Part shown: positions 1-8,098 of the stretch, one piece after another
Numbering within the stretch: the first letter of the stretch is position 1
How the letters are laid out: every line of letters starts with the position of its first letter
From: an uncultured Desulfobacterales bacterium
GTDB lineage: Bacteria > Desulfobacterota > Desulfobacteria > Desulfobacterales > JAHEIW01
Length of the DNA stretch: 44,504 bases
Assembly: GCA_947259495.1 (NCBI GenBank)
Contig: CAMYLV010000016.1
Location: 1 to 44,504 of the forward strand
Reading direction: 5' to 3'
Translations under genes and position numbers: made by a program
Notes under the pieces: generated by a model
Told to the model about the DNA's origin: nothing
The model's database searches: none
What the model saw: the letters and a program-made list of their open reading frames with translations, nothing else

Positions 1-216
1 TTTGAAGGTCGCTGGGGTAAAGATGTGCTTTTGGAGGTGTTCTGGAAAATAATCGATCCGCAGAAACAAACGGCACTGCGAGTTCAAAAGTCGGTTATCA
101 AGGAGCCTTTAGCGGATGAGAACTATGAAGCCCTTATTGCCCTTAAAAGTCGGATGGTTGAAATATTAAGCAATCAAATAATTAATGAAATAAATAATTT
201 AAATATAAATAATTAA
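1..216 (+). CDS. PqiC-like ABC transport auxiliary lipoprotein, C-terminal part
   Basis: The reading frame is open from base 1 to a stop at 214-216, so this is the last ~71 residues of a gene that begins outside the window. The stretch with DVLLEVFWKIIDPQ, then SVIKEPLADENYEALI and a closing amphipathic helix resembles the C-terminus of PqiC/YmbA-type lipoproteins, periplasmic partners of MCE lipid transporters. That family call rests on pattern recognition of a short piece; the lipobox and N-terminus cannot be seen. It converges on the meaB gene and the two stop codons overlap by four bases, so there is no room for a dedicated terminator. Confidence 0.5.
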   Translation, partial: FEGRWGKDVLLEVFWKIIDPQKQTALRVQKSVIKEPLADENYEALIALKSRMVEILSNQIINEINNLNINN

Positions 217-1193
217 ATTTTAACTTTCATGTTTTTAACGAGGTTTTCAGCAGCCGTGACCGGATCGATTTTGCGGTCCTTTAAGTTCTTTAGCAGCGTT
301 TGATACGCAGTCGATTCGCGATTGCATTTGAAAATTTTGTCGGCCGCTAGATCCATGACAAGGCGCTGAAACAGGCGAATTGTCTGCTGATTGGTGTGTT
401 TTTGAAACAATCCCCGATCGAGCAGATGCTGGCGGTGATTCCAACAGGCATCGACCACCTTTGAAATGCCTTCGCCTTTGACGGCCACCGTTTTAAGGAC
501 CGGTGCAATCCAGCTGGCCTCCGGTCTTTTTCCCATTTCCAGCATGCCCTGCAGCCGGGCTACTTCGTCATCGGCACCCGGCCGGTCGCCCTTGTTGACG
601 ATATAAACATCGCCGATTTCCAGCAATCCGGCTTTCAAGGCCTGAATGTCATCCCCTGTCCCCGGCAAACTGACCACAATTGTGGTGTGCGCAAATTCGG
701 CAATTTCGACTTCATCCTGCCCGACACCGACGGTTTCAATCATCACAACGTCATATCCCATGGCATCCAGTACCAGCGCGACTTCGCGGGTCGTGGTGCT
801 CAATCCGCCCAGATGCCCGCGCGTGGCCATCGATCGAATGAACACCCCGGCGTCTTCGGTATGCTGTCGCATTCTCAGACGGTCTCCCAAAAATGCGCCA
901 CCTGTCAGCGAGCTCGAGGGGTCAACCGCCACCACGCCCACTTTCAAATCCCGCCGGCGACATTCAGTGATCATGTGACCCACCAGGCTTGATTTGCCGG
1001 AACCCGGCGGACCGGTGATTCCCAGAATAAATGCTCTTCCGGTGCGCGCGAATATGGCTTTGAGCCCCGCCATTCCGTCCGGGTCGCCTTCTTCAAGCAG
1101 CCGGATCAATCTGGCGCCGGCCAGCTGATCGCCCTTGAGGATTCTTTGAATATCCGTTTGCATCGTCTGTTCGAGCACCCGATTTTGCTTCAT
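213..1193 (-). CDS. meaB: MeaB/ArgK-type GTPase, mutase chaperone
   Basis: A 326-residue G3E P-loop GTPase. Visible motifs are the Walker A GITGPPGSGKSS near residue 58, the switch-region VDPSSSLTGGAFLGDRLRM, ETVGVGQDEVE and the NKGD guanine-specificity motif. In this family MeaB gates cofactor loading and protects B12-dependent methylmalonyl-CoA mutase, using GTP hydrolysis in the cytoplasm. The start codon overlaps the stop of the upstream aminotransferase gene as ATGA, so the two are probably translationally coupled. No mutase gene is adjacent. The IcmF gene at 24.2 kb carries its own fused GTPase, so this free-standing MeaB most likely serves a separate methylmalonyl-CoA mutase elsewhere in the genome (inference). 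Confidence 0.92.
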   Translation of the reverse strand: MKQNRVLEQTMQTDIQRILKGDQLAGARLIRLLEEGDPDGMAGLKAIFARTGRAFILGITGPPGSGKSSLVGHMITECRRRDLKVGVVAVDPSSSLTGGAFLGDRLRMRQHTEDAGVFIRSMATRGHLGGLSTTTREVALVLDAMGYDVVMIETVGVGQDEVEIAEFAHTTIVVSLPGTGDDIQALKAGLLEIGDVYIVNKGDRPGADDEVARLQGMLEMGKRPEASWIAPVLKTVAVKGEGISKVVDACWNHRQHLLDRGLFQKHTNQQTIRLFQRLVMDLAADKIFKCNRESTAYQTLLKNLKDRKIDPVTAAENLVKNMKVKI

Positions 1194-2107
1194 TTAACGA
1201 AATAGAGCCAATTCTCGAAGCGATCGTCATTGCCGCCGATGACGGCGTTTAGGAGCTCGGCGATTTGGCGCGTTACGGGTCCGGGCGCATCAGGCAGTTT
1301 GCGGTCATTGATCTGCTTGACCGGCAGAACCTTGAAAGGGGTGCTGGATAAAAAGATTTCTGCAGCACTATCCAGCAACTCAGGTTTTAACTGCTTTTCA
1401 ATGCACTCGATACCCGCTTCCCTGGCCGATTCGAGAATCGACATGCGGGTGATACTTTTTAGGACCGTTCCGGTCGAAGGTGTCAGCAGACAACCGTCTT
1501 TTACCAGAAATGCGGATTCGGTGCCCCCTTCAGCAATAAATCCTTGTGTATCCAGCATAATGACATTTTTAAAGCCGTTTTTTCGAGCTTCCAAACGGGC
1601 TACCATGCCGTTTAAATAGTTGGCGGCGGCTTTGGCTTCAATCGGAACGGTCCTGGGATCCAGCTTGCGCCAGTTGCTGACATAAACGGTTGTTCCCTCC
1701 TTGAAATAATCGCCAAGACCGCCCAGGTCCTGTTCAGGATCGAGCGCGAAAACAGAAACACTCAACGGACTCTCGGGCGGGATAATTTCAAATGAGACTT
1801 CGGGATAAAAGCATATTATTTTGATGAAACCCTGCCTGAGTCCGTTGCGCTTTATCGTGCCGGCAACGGCATCACATAACGCTTCTTTTGAATAAGGCAA
1901 CTCCATTTCCAGAAGCTCCGCGGACCGAAACAGGCGCTCGATGTGCGCTTGAAGTCGAAAGACAGCCGGCCCGCGCCCGGTGCCATGAAAACTGATGACC
2001 TCAAAAATGGCCGACCCCCGGCCGAAGCTGTGACTCATGATGTGCACGGTGGCATTTTCCCAGGGAATATAATCTCCGTTTAACCAAACCATACGATTGG
2101 CGCTCAT
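1190..2107 (-). CDS. Class IV PLP aminotransferase (IlvE/D-alanine aminotransferase-like)
   Basis: A 305-residue fold-type IV PLP enzyme. It has the typical N-terminal start (WLNGDYIPWENA), the FGRGSAIFEVI segment, the lysine of EAKAAANYLNG expected to bind PLP, and the conserved EGGTESAFLV and TPSTGTVLKSITR cofactor-contact segments. Members are branched-chain aminotransferases, D-amino-acid aminotransferases or 4-amino-4-deoxychorismate lyases. The length and the TESAFLV motif favour a branched-chain-type transaminase, but substrate cannot be read from sequence alone. A GAGGAG ribosome site precedes the ATG at 2107. The 3' end overlaps meaB by four bases, suggesting a two-gene transcript, perhaps tying branched-chain amino-acid use to a B12-mutase route. 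Confidence 0.82.
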   Translation of the reverse strand: MSANRMVWLNGDYIPWENATVHIMSHSFGRGSAIFEVISFHGTGRGPAVFRLQAHIERLFRSAELLEMELPYSKEALCDAVAGTIKRNGLRQGFIKIICFYPEVSFEIIPPESPLSVSVFALDPEQDLGGLGDYFKEGTTVYVSNWRKLDPRTVPIEAKAAANYLNGMVARLEARKNGFKNVIMLDTQGFIAEGGTESAFLVKDGCLLTPSTGTVLKSITRMSILESAREAGIECIEKQLKPELLDSAAEIFLSSTPFKVLPVKQINDRKLPDAPGPVTRQIAELLNAVIGGNDDRFENWLYFVK

Positions 2108-2211
2108 TTTTTCTCCTCGATTTAAGGTTCTGTATAAGACGGGAGTTAGGCCTTATCAAATAAAAACCGAGCAGACCCCTTTTCTAATCTGCCACGCGCC
2201 AGTATATAACT

Positions 2212-2865
2212 TCAGTCAACATTCCAAGTCCAGGGACTCAGCCCAAATCGCAGCCACTTGAAACGGTCTCTGGTCGTTTTAGATATGCTGTCGCCCACAC
2301 GGCACAGGAAAACATTTTCCGGCTTCAAACAGATGTTGGGTTCATTCGTCTGATACACCTGAAATCCGTAGCGTTCAAATAAGTGTACCAGCATCGCCCG
2401 GTATTCTTCGGCTGTTTTTTTGGTTCCCACCAGGTCCCACGTCCAGGAATATCCCACCATGTAGAAGATCTTATCTTCAATTTGCGGATAGTCAACCACC
2501 ATCTTGAGGATAAGCGATGCAATATTGTTTGTTCGCCAGTTTCGCGCAACCTCAATAACCTTAACTTCCATCATGACTCCCGCACCCAGTTCCAACCAGC
2601 GTTCACCGGCTTCGGGATAGGCCAGGACACCAAAACCGATGATCTTTTGCGTTTGCGCAAGCGCCAGCACCACGTTTGCATCGGGAAGCTCTGCATTCTC
2701 TTCCAGGCTTTCCCTTCGGGTATAAAGCGATTTGTAATCGCCGTGCGCCTTAAATTCAGAAGCAAAATCATATTGTCGGATTTCATCCGGTTTGCAAAAA
2801 GAACGAAAGCGCACATCGCCCTTGGCGGTCGACACAATATCCTCTTTTGACAGAGAAGCAGTCAT
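2212..2865 (-). CDS. GNAT-family N-acetyltransferase, AcuA-like
   Basis: About 217 residues. The central part (IIGFGVLAYP, then MMEVKVIEVARNWRTNNIASLIL) matches the acetyl-CoA-binding core of GNAT proteins, although the usual glycine-rich loop is replaced by RNWRTNN. The flanking SLYTRRESLEENAELPDANVV and YMVGYSWTWDLVG segments recall the acetoin-utilisation protein AcuA, which acetylates and inactivates acetyl-CoA synthetase. A role in acetylating acyl-CoA synthetases is therefore plausible but unproven. Two starts are possible, a GTG at 2871 or the ATG at 2865; the ATG was chosen because neither has a clear ribosome site. A 104-bp gap separates it from the aminotransferase gene. Confidence 0.6.
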   Translation of the reverse strand: MTASLSKEDIVSTAKGDVRFRSFCKPDEIRQYDFASEFKAHGDYKSLYTRRESLEENAELPDANVVLALAQTQKIIGFGVLAYPEAGERWLELGAGVMMEVKVIEVARNWRTNNIASLILKMVVDYPQIEDKIFYMVGYSWTWDLVGTKKTAEEYRAMLVHLFERYGFQVYQTNEPNICLKPENVFLCRVGDSISKTTRDRFKWLRFGLSPWTWNVD

Positions 2866-3064
2866 ATTCACAGATAGACAGGTCTGAAAATGGATACGAT
2901 ATCAAATCCAATATCAGTGGCTTCGCTTAACAGTCAAGGGAATTCCATTTGTAACCCAGGCAATACTGGAAGGGTGAAAAGCGGATAATGCTTTGGTTGG
3001 GATAAAAAAATGGCAGGCGAACACTGTCGCGTGTCCGTCCTGCCATTCATACAATCACAGATTT

Positions 3065-3096
3065 TACCTAGATTTTGCACGATGCAAATTCAGGTA
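3065..3096. repeat. Stem-loop made of two ACCTGAATTTTGCA-type ends, next to the oah stop
   Basis: The left arm (TACCTAGATTTTGCA) and right arm (TGCAAATTCAGGTA) pair around a three-base loop, four bases beyond the oah stop codon. The arms are copies of the 14-base motif that bounds the element at 39213-39527 and recurs at 27682 and 30168. It may act as an oah transcript end, but no long T run follows in the oah direction. Confidence 0.6.
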
Positions 3097-3099
3097 AAG

Positions 3100-4242
3100 T
3101 TACTTTTGCGGTTTACCCATAACCTCTGCGAACATATCCATATCCCAGTCTCTGCCTTCGGCAACGTTCTGGCGGAATTTAACAAAGTCAACCACATCCT
3201 GACCGGTGATTTTCTTGGTGTTAAAGGCCCCGAATCCCAGAAAGGCCTCACCGGACATGTTGGCGGCCAGCCAGTGACGATTGTGGTTCTTGCACATATC
3301 CCAGAAGTATTTCTTTTTCTGGCGGATGCCGTCAATGGACATGATCAGGCACCCGGGGAACAGGTTGGCAAACGTCCAGACGATCTTATTGACCTCTTTG
3401 TCCAGCAGTTCAAAATCGGCGTTGGCCTGATGCTGCTTAACCAGGGCCCGGGCTTCTTTAGCCGCCTCACCGGATTTATACTCGCCGTAAACGATCTCAC
3501 CGTCTTCGACATATTTATCGGTGATGATCATGGGGTTGCGCACCCATTCGCCATCCACTTTCAAAACCGGCACCACTTTGCTGATTAAATTTTTGGCTTT
3601 CATCTTGTAGGCGGACCACATCTCGCAGGAGACGCAGTTCCACATGGCATCTTCGTTGCTGAGCATCCAGGGCAGAAAATCCGATGAGCCCCCAACCGGT
3701 GCGGACCCGTGGCGCGGGCCGGCCTGGCCAAAGATCGCCAGATCGGATGAAACCGCAAGATCACAGGCCATGCCGATTTCCTGACCACCGGCCACCCGCA
3801 TGCCGTTAACCCGGCAAATGACCGGCTTTTTGCAGGCCAGGATCGCATCCACCATGTGGTTGAACAGCTCCATGTACTGGCCGTATTCATCACAGCGCCG
3901 GCTGTAATATTCGCTGTATTCTTTGGTATTCCCGCCGGTGCAGAACGCATACGGACCAGTACCGGTAAAAACCACCGCCACTGTACTTCTGTCCAAGGAT
4001 GCATTCTCAAAACCGGCAATCACACCCTTGACCATTTCGGTGGTATAGGAGTTGTACTGCCGGGGGTTGTTCAGGCGAATCCAGGCAACATACAACCCTG
4101 CCTGCACATTTCCTTTCGGGTCGGTTAGGGGTCTTTTCTCAAACACCACACAGGGAGCTTCCTCATCCTTTCCCCAGTGCACATCGGTGTGCAGCATGTG
4201 GTCTTTTAATTCATTATCACGGGGCATCCAGTCTAAAGCCAT
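3100..4242 (-). CDS. oah/bamA: 6-oxocyclohex-1-ene-1-carbonyl-CoA hydrolase
   Basis: A 380-residue crotonase-superfamily enzyme of the BamA/Oah type. It hydrates and hydrolytically opens the alicyclic ring of 6-oxocyclohex-1-ene-1-carbonyl-CoA to 3-hydroxypimelyl-CoA, the committed ring-cleavage step of anaerobic benzoyl-CoA degradation. Hallmarks are the N-terminal MPRDNELKDH segment, the oxyanion-hole region AFCTGGNTKEYSEYYSRR, GMRVAGGQEIGMACDLAVSSD, and the GPRHGSAPVGGSSDFLPW stretch that sets this group apart from ordinary enoyl-CoA hydratases. The length is normal for BamA. A strong AAAGGAGGT ribosome site precedes the ATG at 4242. It lies 290 bp downstream of had on the same strand and is probably co-transcribed from the had promoter near 5700. 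Confidence 0.96.
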   Translation of the reverse strand: MALDWMPRDNELKDHMLHTDVHWGKDEEAPCVVFEKRPLTDPKGNVQAGLYVAWIRLNNPRQYNSYTTEMVKGVIAGFENASLDRSTVAVVFTGTGPYAFCTGGNTKEYSEYYSRRCDEYGQYMELFNHMVDAILACKKPVICRVNGMRVAGGQEIGMACDLAVSSDLAIFGQAGPRHGSAPVGGSSDFLPWMLSNEDAMWNCVSCEMWSAYKMKAKNLISKVVPVLKVDGEWVRNPMIITDKYVEDGEIVYGEYKSGEAAKEARALVKQHQANADFELLDKEVNKIVWTFANLFPGCLIMSIDGIRQKKKYFWDMCKNHNRHWLAANMSGEAFLGFGAFNTKKITGQDVVDFVKFRQNVAEGRDWDMDMFAEVMGKPQK

Positions 4243-4322
4243 TGTCGTTACCTCCTTTAATATTTATGCATTTTTGTTAAAATACGTTATTTGCATCATT
4301 TAGCCTAATTTAGAAGACCTTC

Positions 4323-4462
4323 TTTAACCACGAAGAGCACGAAGTTCACAAAAAAGTTTTAAACCAATCCTAAAATGTTCTTCTTCGCGTTCCCCATCCC
4401 GCCATCGTCCGCCTGAGGAGGACTCAGGCGAGGCGGGCGGGTTCGTGTTCTTTTTGATATAG
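4323..4462. repeat. Intergenic inverted-repeat element (AACCACGAAG type) with an inner hairpin
   Basis: Between had and oah. The left side carries CCACGAAGAGCACGAAG and the right side pairs with it through TTCGTGTTCTTTTTG. Inside, GCCTGAG-GAGGA-CTCAGGC forms a 7-bp hairpin near 4420, followed by GGCGGGCGGG. Related AACCACGAAG repeats occur at 7975-8062 and 8652-8744. No coding potential is seen; it could modulate had-oah read-through. Confidence 0.5.
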
Positions 4463-4532
4463 GTAGTTATGGACTTGCTAAGTTTTACGCCTCAGATAAA
4501 TTCGGGTTAAAACTTTAGATACTTGTTCGAAT

Positions 4533-5639
4533 TTAGAAATCAGGTGTCAGCACAATCCGTTTATCGGGGGACTCTTTGTGTGCCTCATCAAAGGTTTCCA
4601 CAATTGTGCTCATCGGTCGTGTTTGCACAAAGGCATCGATGTCGATTTTGCCTTTAACGACCATATCCAGTACGATGGGATAGTATTCCGGCAGACATCC
4701 CCAGGTGCCGAGAATATCCGCATCAAAGGCCATCAATTTGCCGAACATGTATTCGGCCTTTGCAAGTCCGAACCCGACGACAATCAATTTGCCCACAAAA
4801 CTCAGCAGGCTCAGCGCAATTTCCTGACCGGCTTTGGCACCTGTGATTTCAAAGATCTTCCAGCCGAAGCTCGGCAGTCCATTTTCTTTGCAAATGGTTT
4901 TAAATTCCTGGGAAACCGCCCTCGCATCTTTGTCGGTTGAATTGATGACAAAATCGGTCCCGTATTTCAGGGCCCGCTCCAGTTTAGCGGGGTTGCGCGC
5001 AATACCCACAACCGTATTGGCACCCAGTGCTTTAGCCGTTTGCCCCATGTACTGTCCGACACCACCGGTAATACCAATCACCACTACATTATCGCCCGGC
5101 TGAAAATCGGCCCTTTTGGCGGCCTGGTATGGGGTAGTCGCTGCATCGGCAACCACCGCCAGATGCGCCAGCGGAATGTCACCCCTGTTCTTTACCGCAC
5201 ACAAATCTACACTGGGCACCGGGATATGACTTGAAAACCCGCCGTAAGGCCCGAGGCTGTTTCCCGGCATTTTCTGATTGAGACAGCGGTTGCCCCGGCC
5301 GGTTTTACAAAGGATACATTGGCGGCATGGCATCACGGCAGGGATTACGACTTCTTTGCCGACCCACTGCCCGTCCCCGGCAACCACCGTACCGGATATT
5401 TCATGTCCGAGTGTCAACGGCGGTTTTGAAACCGTGGGCACGCCGTCATAAAAATATCCCAGGTCGGTGTGACAGACGCCACAACCGGCAACCTCAACCA
5501 GTGCTTCACCGGGCTTCAGTTCCGGAACCGGTAGTTCGATCTTTTCAATTTTCCCCGGAGTCACCTCTTTGGTTTCCCTGTCAAAGGTAGTGGGCTGGAC
5601 CATCTGCCAGGTTTGTATTTTTTCAGGTACGCCTGCCAT
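4533..5639 (-). CDS. had/bamQ: 6-hydroxycyclohex-1-ene-1-carbonyl-CoA dehydrogenase
   Basis: A zinc-dependent medium-chain alcohol dehydrogenase that oxidises 6-hydroxycyclohex-1-ene-1-carbonyl-CoA to the 6-oxo compound with NAD+, supplying the substrate of the adjacent oah product. Evidence: GCGVCHTDLGYFYDG with the catalytic zinc ligands, LGHEISGTV, the structural-zinc cysteines in PCRQCILCKTGRGNRC, and the nucleotide-binding GITGGVGQYMGQTAKALG. I set the start at 5639 (MAGVPEK), giving 368 residues, because AAGGAGGA lies just upstream; an in-frame ATG 14 codons earlier (5681) lacks such a site and would itself contain that sequence. A sigma-70-like promoter with an overlapping palindrome lies at 5699-5727. 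The gene is divergent from the SDR gene. Confidence 0.95.
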   Translation of the reverse strand: MAGVPEKIQTWQMVQPTTFDRETKEVTPGKIEKIELPVPELKPGEALVEVAGCGVCHTDLGYFYDGVPTVSKPPLTLGHEISGTVVAGDGQWVGKEVVIPAVMPCRQCILCKTGRGNRCLNQKMPGNSLGPYGGFSSHIPVPSVDLCAVKNRGDIPLAHLAVVADAATTPYQAAKRADFQPGDNVVVIGITGGVGQYMGQTAKALGANTVVGIARNPAKLERALKYGTDFVINSTDKDARAVSQEFKTICKENGLPSFGWKIFEITGAKAGQEIALSLLSFVGKLIVVGFGLAKAEYMFGKLMAFDADILGTWGCLPEYYPIVLDMVVKGKIDIDAFVQTRPMSTIVETFDEAHKESPDKRIVLTPDF

Positions 5640-5698
5640 TTTATCCTCCTTTTTAAATTTTTTGCTTGCTTTTAATGCCAAAATTTGAAACTACGTTT

Positions 5699-5727
5699 TA
5701 GCTACAATGTAACTATATCCATGTCAA
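5699..5727 (-). promoter_or_regulatory. had-oah promoter with overlapping operator
   Basis: On the minus strand, TTGACA (5727-5722), 17 bases and TAGCTA (5704-5699) form a good sigma-70-type promoter for had. The -10 hexamer lies in a near-palindrome at 5700-5714, AGCTACAATGTAACT, one mismatch from the perfect 15-bp palindrome AGCTACAATGTAGCT. The same motif family occurs at 5756-5770 and twice at 12660-12685. A repressor bound here would block polymerase (inference). Confidence 0.65.
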
Positions 5728-5736
5728 GAATTTTTA

Positions 5737-5770
5737 TTGACTTAAATAAGGTCCAAGCTTTAATGTAGCT
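5737..5770 (+). promoter_or_regulatory. Promoter and operator for the SDR-thiolase-dch operon
   Basis: TTGACT (5737-5742), a 17-base spacer and TTAATG (5760-5765). The -10 lies inside AGCTTTAATGTAGCT (5756-5770), identical over all 15 bases to 12671-12685 in front of iorA, where the spacing to the -35 is also the same. The predicted leader is about 100 bases long. Confidence 0.6.
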
Positions 5771-5875
5771 TCGACATTTTATAAGACCATCAAATAAACC
5801 AATAGTTCCAATTACCTAAAATGACCGTTTCAAATTTTAGAAAGATGAAAACCCTTTATCTATGAGGAGGACCCT

Positions 5876-6625
5876 ATGCTACTGGAAGGCAAAAATGCGT
5901 TGGTGACCGGAGGTTCACAGGGAATAGGTGCGGCCGCCTCACTCGAACTGGCCAGCGAGGGAGCAAATGTTTGCCTGACATACCGCAAACACGAAGCCGA
6001 AGCCATCAAATATGCGGAAGAAATTCAGGCAATGGGCCGCAAGGCCCTCGCGGTGCAATGTGATATCGCTTCCTTTAGCGACGCTGAAAATGTGGTCAAA
6101 GCCGCCGTTGAAGCGTTCGGCAGTCTGCACATTTTGGTCAACAACGCCGGCATGAACTGGGACGGGGTGTCCTGGAAAATGACCGAAGAACAATGGGATC
6201 GGGTATTGGAGGTCAATCTGAAAGGCTATTTTAACTTCACCCGCCATGTGGCCCCGCTTTTTAAGGAGCAAAAATACGGCAAGATTATCAACGTGACCTC
6301 CATTAACGGGTTGCGGGGCAAATTCGGCCAGACCAATTATTCTGCATCCAAGGCCGGTATCATTGGATTCACCAAAGCACTTGCAAAGGAACTGGGTGCC
6401 TTTGACGTCACGGTTAACGCCGTGGCCCCCGGTCTGATCGAAACCGCGATGCTTAAGGAATCCGAAGCCAGAGATAAAATTATCGATATGGCCATGGCTG
6501 AAAGCGCCCTTAAACGGGTTGGACAGCCCGAAGACCTTGCCTATCTGGTGAGCTTTCTGGCATCTGACAAGGCTAAACACATCACCGGGGAAGTTATTAA
6601 AGTTGACGGCGGTCAATATATCTAG
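5876..6625 (+). CDS. Short-chain dehydrogenase/reductase, probable 3-hydroxyacyl-CoA dehydrogenase
   Basis: A 249-residue classical SDR: the cofactor loop TGGSQGIG near residue 12, NNAG near residue 88, the catalytic Ser (TSING, ~142) and the YSASK Tyr/Lys pair (~155-159), and a C-terminal ITGEVIKVDGG. The sequence looks FabG-like. Its position at the head of the ring-cleavage operon suggests it oxidises a hydroxyacyl-CoA intermediate: 3-hydroxypimelyl-CoA made by Oah, or 2-hydroxycyclohexanecarboxyl-CoA as for BadH/AliE. Which one cannot be decided here. A GGAGGA site lies just upstream of the ATG. The stop codon touches a 144-bp inverted-repeat element. Confidence 0.85.
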   Translation: MLLEGKNALVTGGSQGIGAAASLELASEGANVCLTYRKHEAEAIKYAEEIQAMGRKALAVQCDIASFSDAENVVKAAVEAFGSLHILVNNAGMNWDGVSWKMTEEQWDRVLEVNLKGYFNFTRHVAPLFKEQKYGKIINVTSINGLRGKFGQTNYSASKAGIIGFTKALAKELGAFDVTVNAVAPGLIETAMLKESEARDKIIDMAMAESALKRVGQPEDLAYLVSFLASDKAKHITGEVIKVDGGQYI

Positions 6626-6768
6626 TTTTCAATTCCTGAGTGGCCCTTTTTCCACTGGCCTTCGTTCTCCGCGGATTTTCCACCTGCAACGTTCTTCAAG
6701 TAGGCTTTGGCGGAAACCCTTGTGCGGCCTAACCCGATGAAAAAAATTCTCACTCAGGAATTGAAAAC
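6625..6768. repeat. 144-bp element with perfect 18-bp terminal inverted repeats
   Basis: GTTTTCAATTCCTGAGTG at 6625-6642 is exactly complementary to CACTCAGGAATTGAAAAC at 6751-6768. The ~108-bp interior has no open frame of note. The left arm starts on the last base of the SDR stop codon and the right arm ends about 30 bases before the thiolase start. The arrangement is MITE-like; no target duplication is obvious. In RNA it would form a long hairpin between SDR and thiolase. Confidence 0.75.
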
Positions 6769-6800
6769 AGTTTATTAAAAAAAAACGAAAGAGGTAGATT

Positions 6801-7967
6801 ATGGGAAAAGTAGCGATTGTCGGAGTCGGACAGAGTACATTTGTGAGAAGTTACCCGGGCTCTATCCGGGAGCTGGTATTTGAGGGATTCAAGGAGGCCA
6901 TGCAGGATGCGCAGATGAGCACCACGGATATCGATGCTTCGGTCATCTGCTCGGCACCCGAATACGACAAACAGCGGTCACCGGCCGGTGTTTTTGCGGA
7001 ATATTTAGGCTTGAACCCACAGCCGACTTTTTATGTCGAAACCCTGTGCTCGTCGAGCAGCACCGGACTAAAACTCGCCTATTCGCTGGTCAAAGCGGGA
7101 CTGCACGATGCGGTGGCGGTGATCGGATTTCAAAAAATGTCGGAAATCAGTTCTTCCGAATCCCAGGAGCGCATGGGCCGGGGAGCTGACATTCAGTGGG
7201 AAAGCCCCTTTGGCACGATGATGCCGGCTTACTATGCCATGTACGCCAAAGCCCATATGAAAAAATACGGCACCACCTTAGACGATCTGGCACTGATCCG
7301 GGTTAAGGCGGCAACTTACGGTCAATTAAATGATCGCGCTGTCTACCGCAAGCCGGTTGAGTTTGAGATGTTTTCAGATCCGGAAAACCGCATGGCCGGC
7401 CCGGTGGCCAGTCCGCTGCGCGTGGGAGATTGCTGTGCCAATGCCGATGGCAGCTCCTGCATTGTCGTTGCCAGTGAAGAAAAAGCCAAATCCTTTTCGA
7501 AAAAACCGGTCTGGATTTTGGGAGTAGGTGCAGCAACCACCAGTGTCAATTTGGCCGGCAGAGATTTGTTTACGGGATTAAGCGTTGCTGAAAAGGCAGC
7601 CCAGCAAGCCTATCAGATGGCCGGCGTGGGTCCCAAAGACATCGATGTTGCCGAAGTACATGATTGTTTTACGATCGCGGAAATGATGGCCTATGAAAAT
7701 CTAGGGTTTGCCAACCCGGGTGAAGGCAAGGAATTGATCAGAGCCAAAGAGACCTATAAGGAAGGCAGCATTCCGGTGAATGTCGATGGCGGTCTTTTAT
7801 CCAAAGGCCACCCCATTGGAGCTACCGGTGGATCCCAGATCCGCACCATCGTCTTGCAACTCAGAGACGAGGCCGGCAATATCCAGGTTAAGAATCCGGA
7901 AATCGGGCTGGTTCATAACATCGGCGGTGTGGGGCTGTATGGAAACGTGACTATTTTGGGCCGCTAG
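6801..7967 (+). CDS. SCP2/lipid-transfer-type thiolase (acyl-CoA acetyltransferase)
   Basis: A 388-residue thiolase of the non-decarboxylating SCP2-like branch. The nucleophilic Cys83 lies in ETLCSSSSTGLKLA; the catalytic histidines are in EVHDCFTIAEMMAYE and in GGLLSKGHPIGATGGSQI; a C-terminal HNIGGVGLYGNV closes the active site. In this operon the expected role is CoA-dependent cleavage of 3-oxopimelyl-CoA to glutaryl-CoA and acetyl-CoA, or a comparable 3-oxoacyl-CoA (inference). It is followed by an OB-fold/zinc-ribbon gene, the pairing known from BbsA/BbsB and steroid-degrading thiolases, where the small protein is an essential subunit. GAAAGAGGTAG precedes the ATG. Confidence 0.9.
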   Translation: MGKVAIVGVGQSTFVRSYPGSIRELVFEGFKEAMQDAQMSTTDIDASVICSAPEYDKQRSPAGVFAEYLGLNPQPTFYVETLCSSSSTGLKLAYSLVKAGLHDAVAVIGFQKMSEISSSESQERMGRGADIQWESPFGTMMPAYYAMYAKAHMKKYGTTLDDLALIRVKAATYGQLNDRAVYRKPVEFEMFSDPENRMAGPVASPLRVGDCCANADGSSCIVVASEEKAKSFSKKPVWILGVGAATTSVNLAGRDLFTGLSVAEKAAQQAYQMAGVGPKDIDVAEVHDCFTIAEMMAYENLGFANPGEGKELIRAKETYKEGSIPVNVDGGLLSKGHPIGATGGSQIRTIVLQLRDEAGNIQVKNPEIGLVHNIGGVGLYGNVTILGR

Positions 7968-7974
7968 TTAAGTT

Positions 7975-8062
7975 TTCTCACCACGAAAGCATGAAAGGAC
8001 GAAAACACGAAACAAATAATTAAATTTCGTGCTTTTATAATTTCGTGTTTTCGTGATTATTT
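7975..8062. repeat. Inverted-repeat element between thiolase and OB-fold genes
   Basis: ACGAAAACACGAAA on the left pairs with TTTCGTGTTTTCGT on the right, with a second pairing of CATGAAAG-like and CTTTTATAATTTCG segments. It is A+T-rich, non-coding and of the same CACGAA type as the elements at 4323 and 8652. As mRNA it would form a long stem between two genes whose products probably form a complex. Confidence 0.55.
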
Positions 8063-8098
8063 TTAATTTTCAGACGGTAACCGTCAATCGGAGAATAA

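Noticed and set aside
3010-3588. 192-codon plus-strand frame over the oah 3' end
   Set aside because: It is antisense to oah and its product has no recognisable domain.
5939-6616. 225-codon minus-strand frame inside the SDR gene
   Set aside because: It is fully antisense to a clear SDR with all catalytic motifs.
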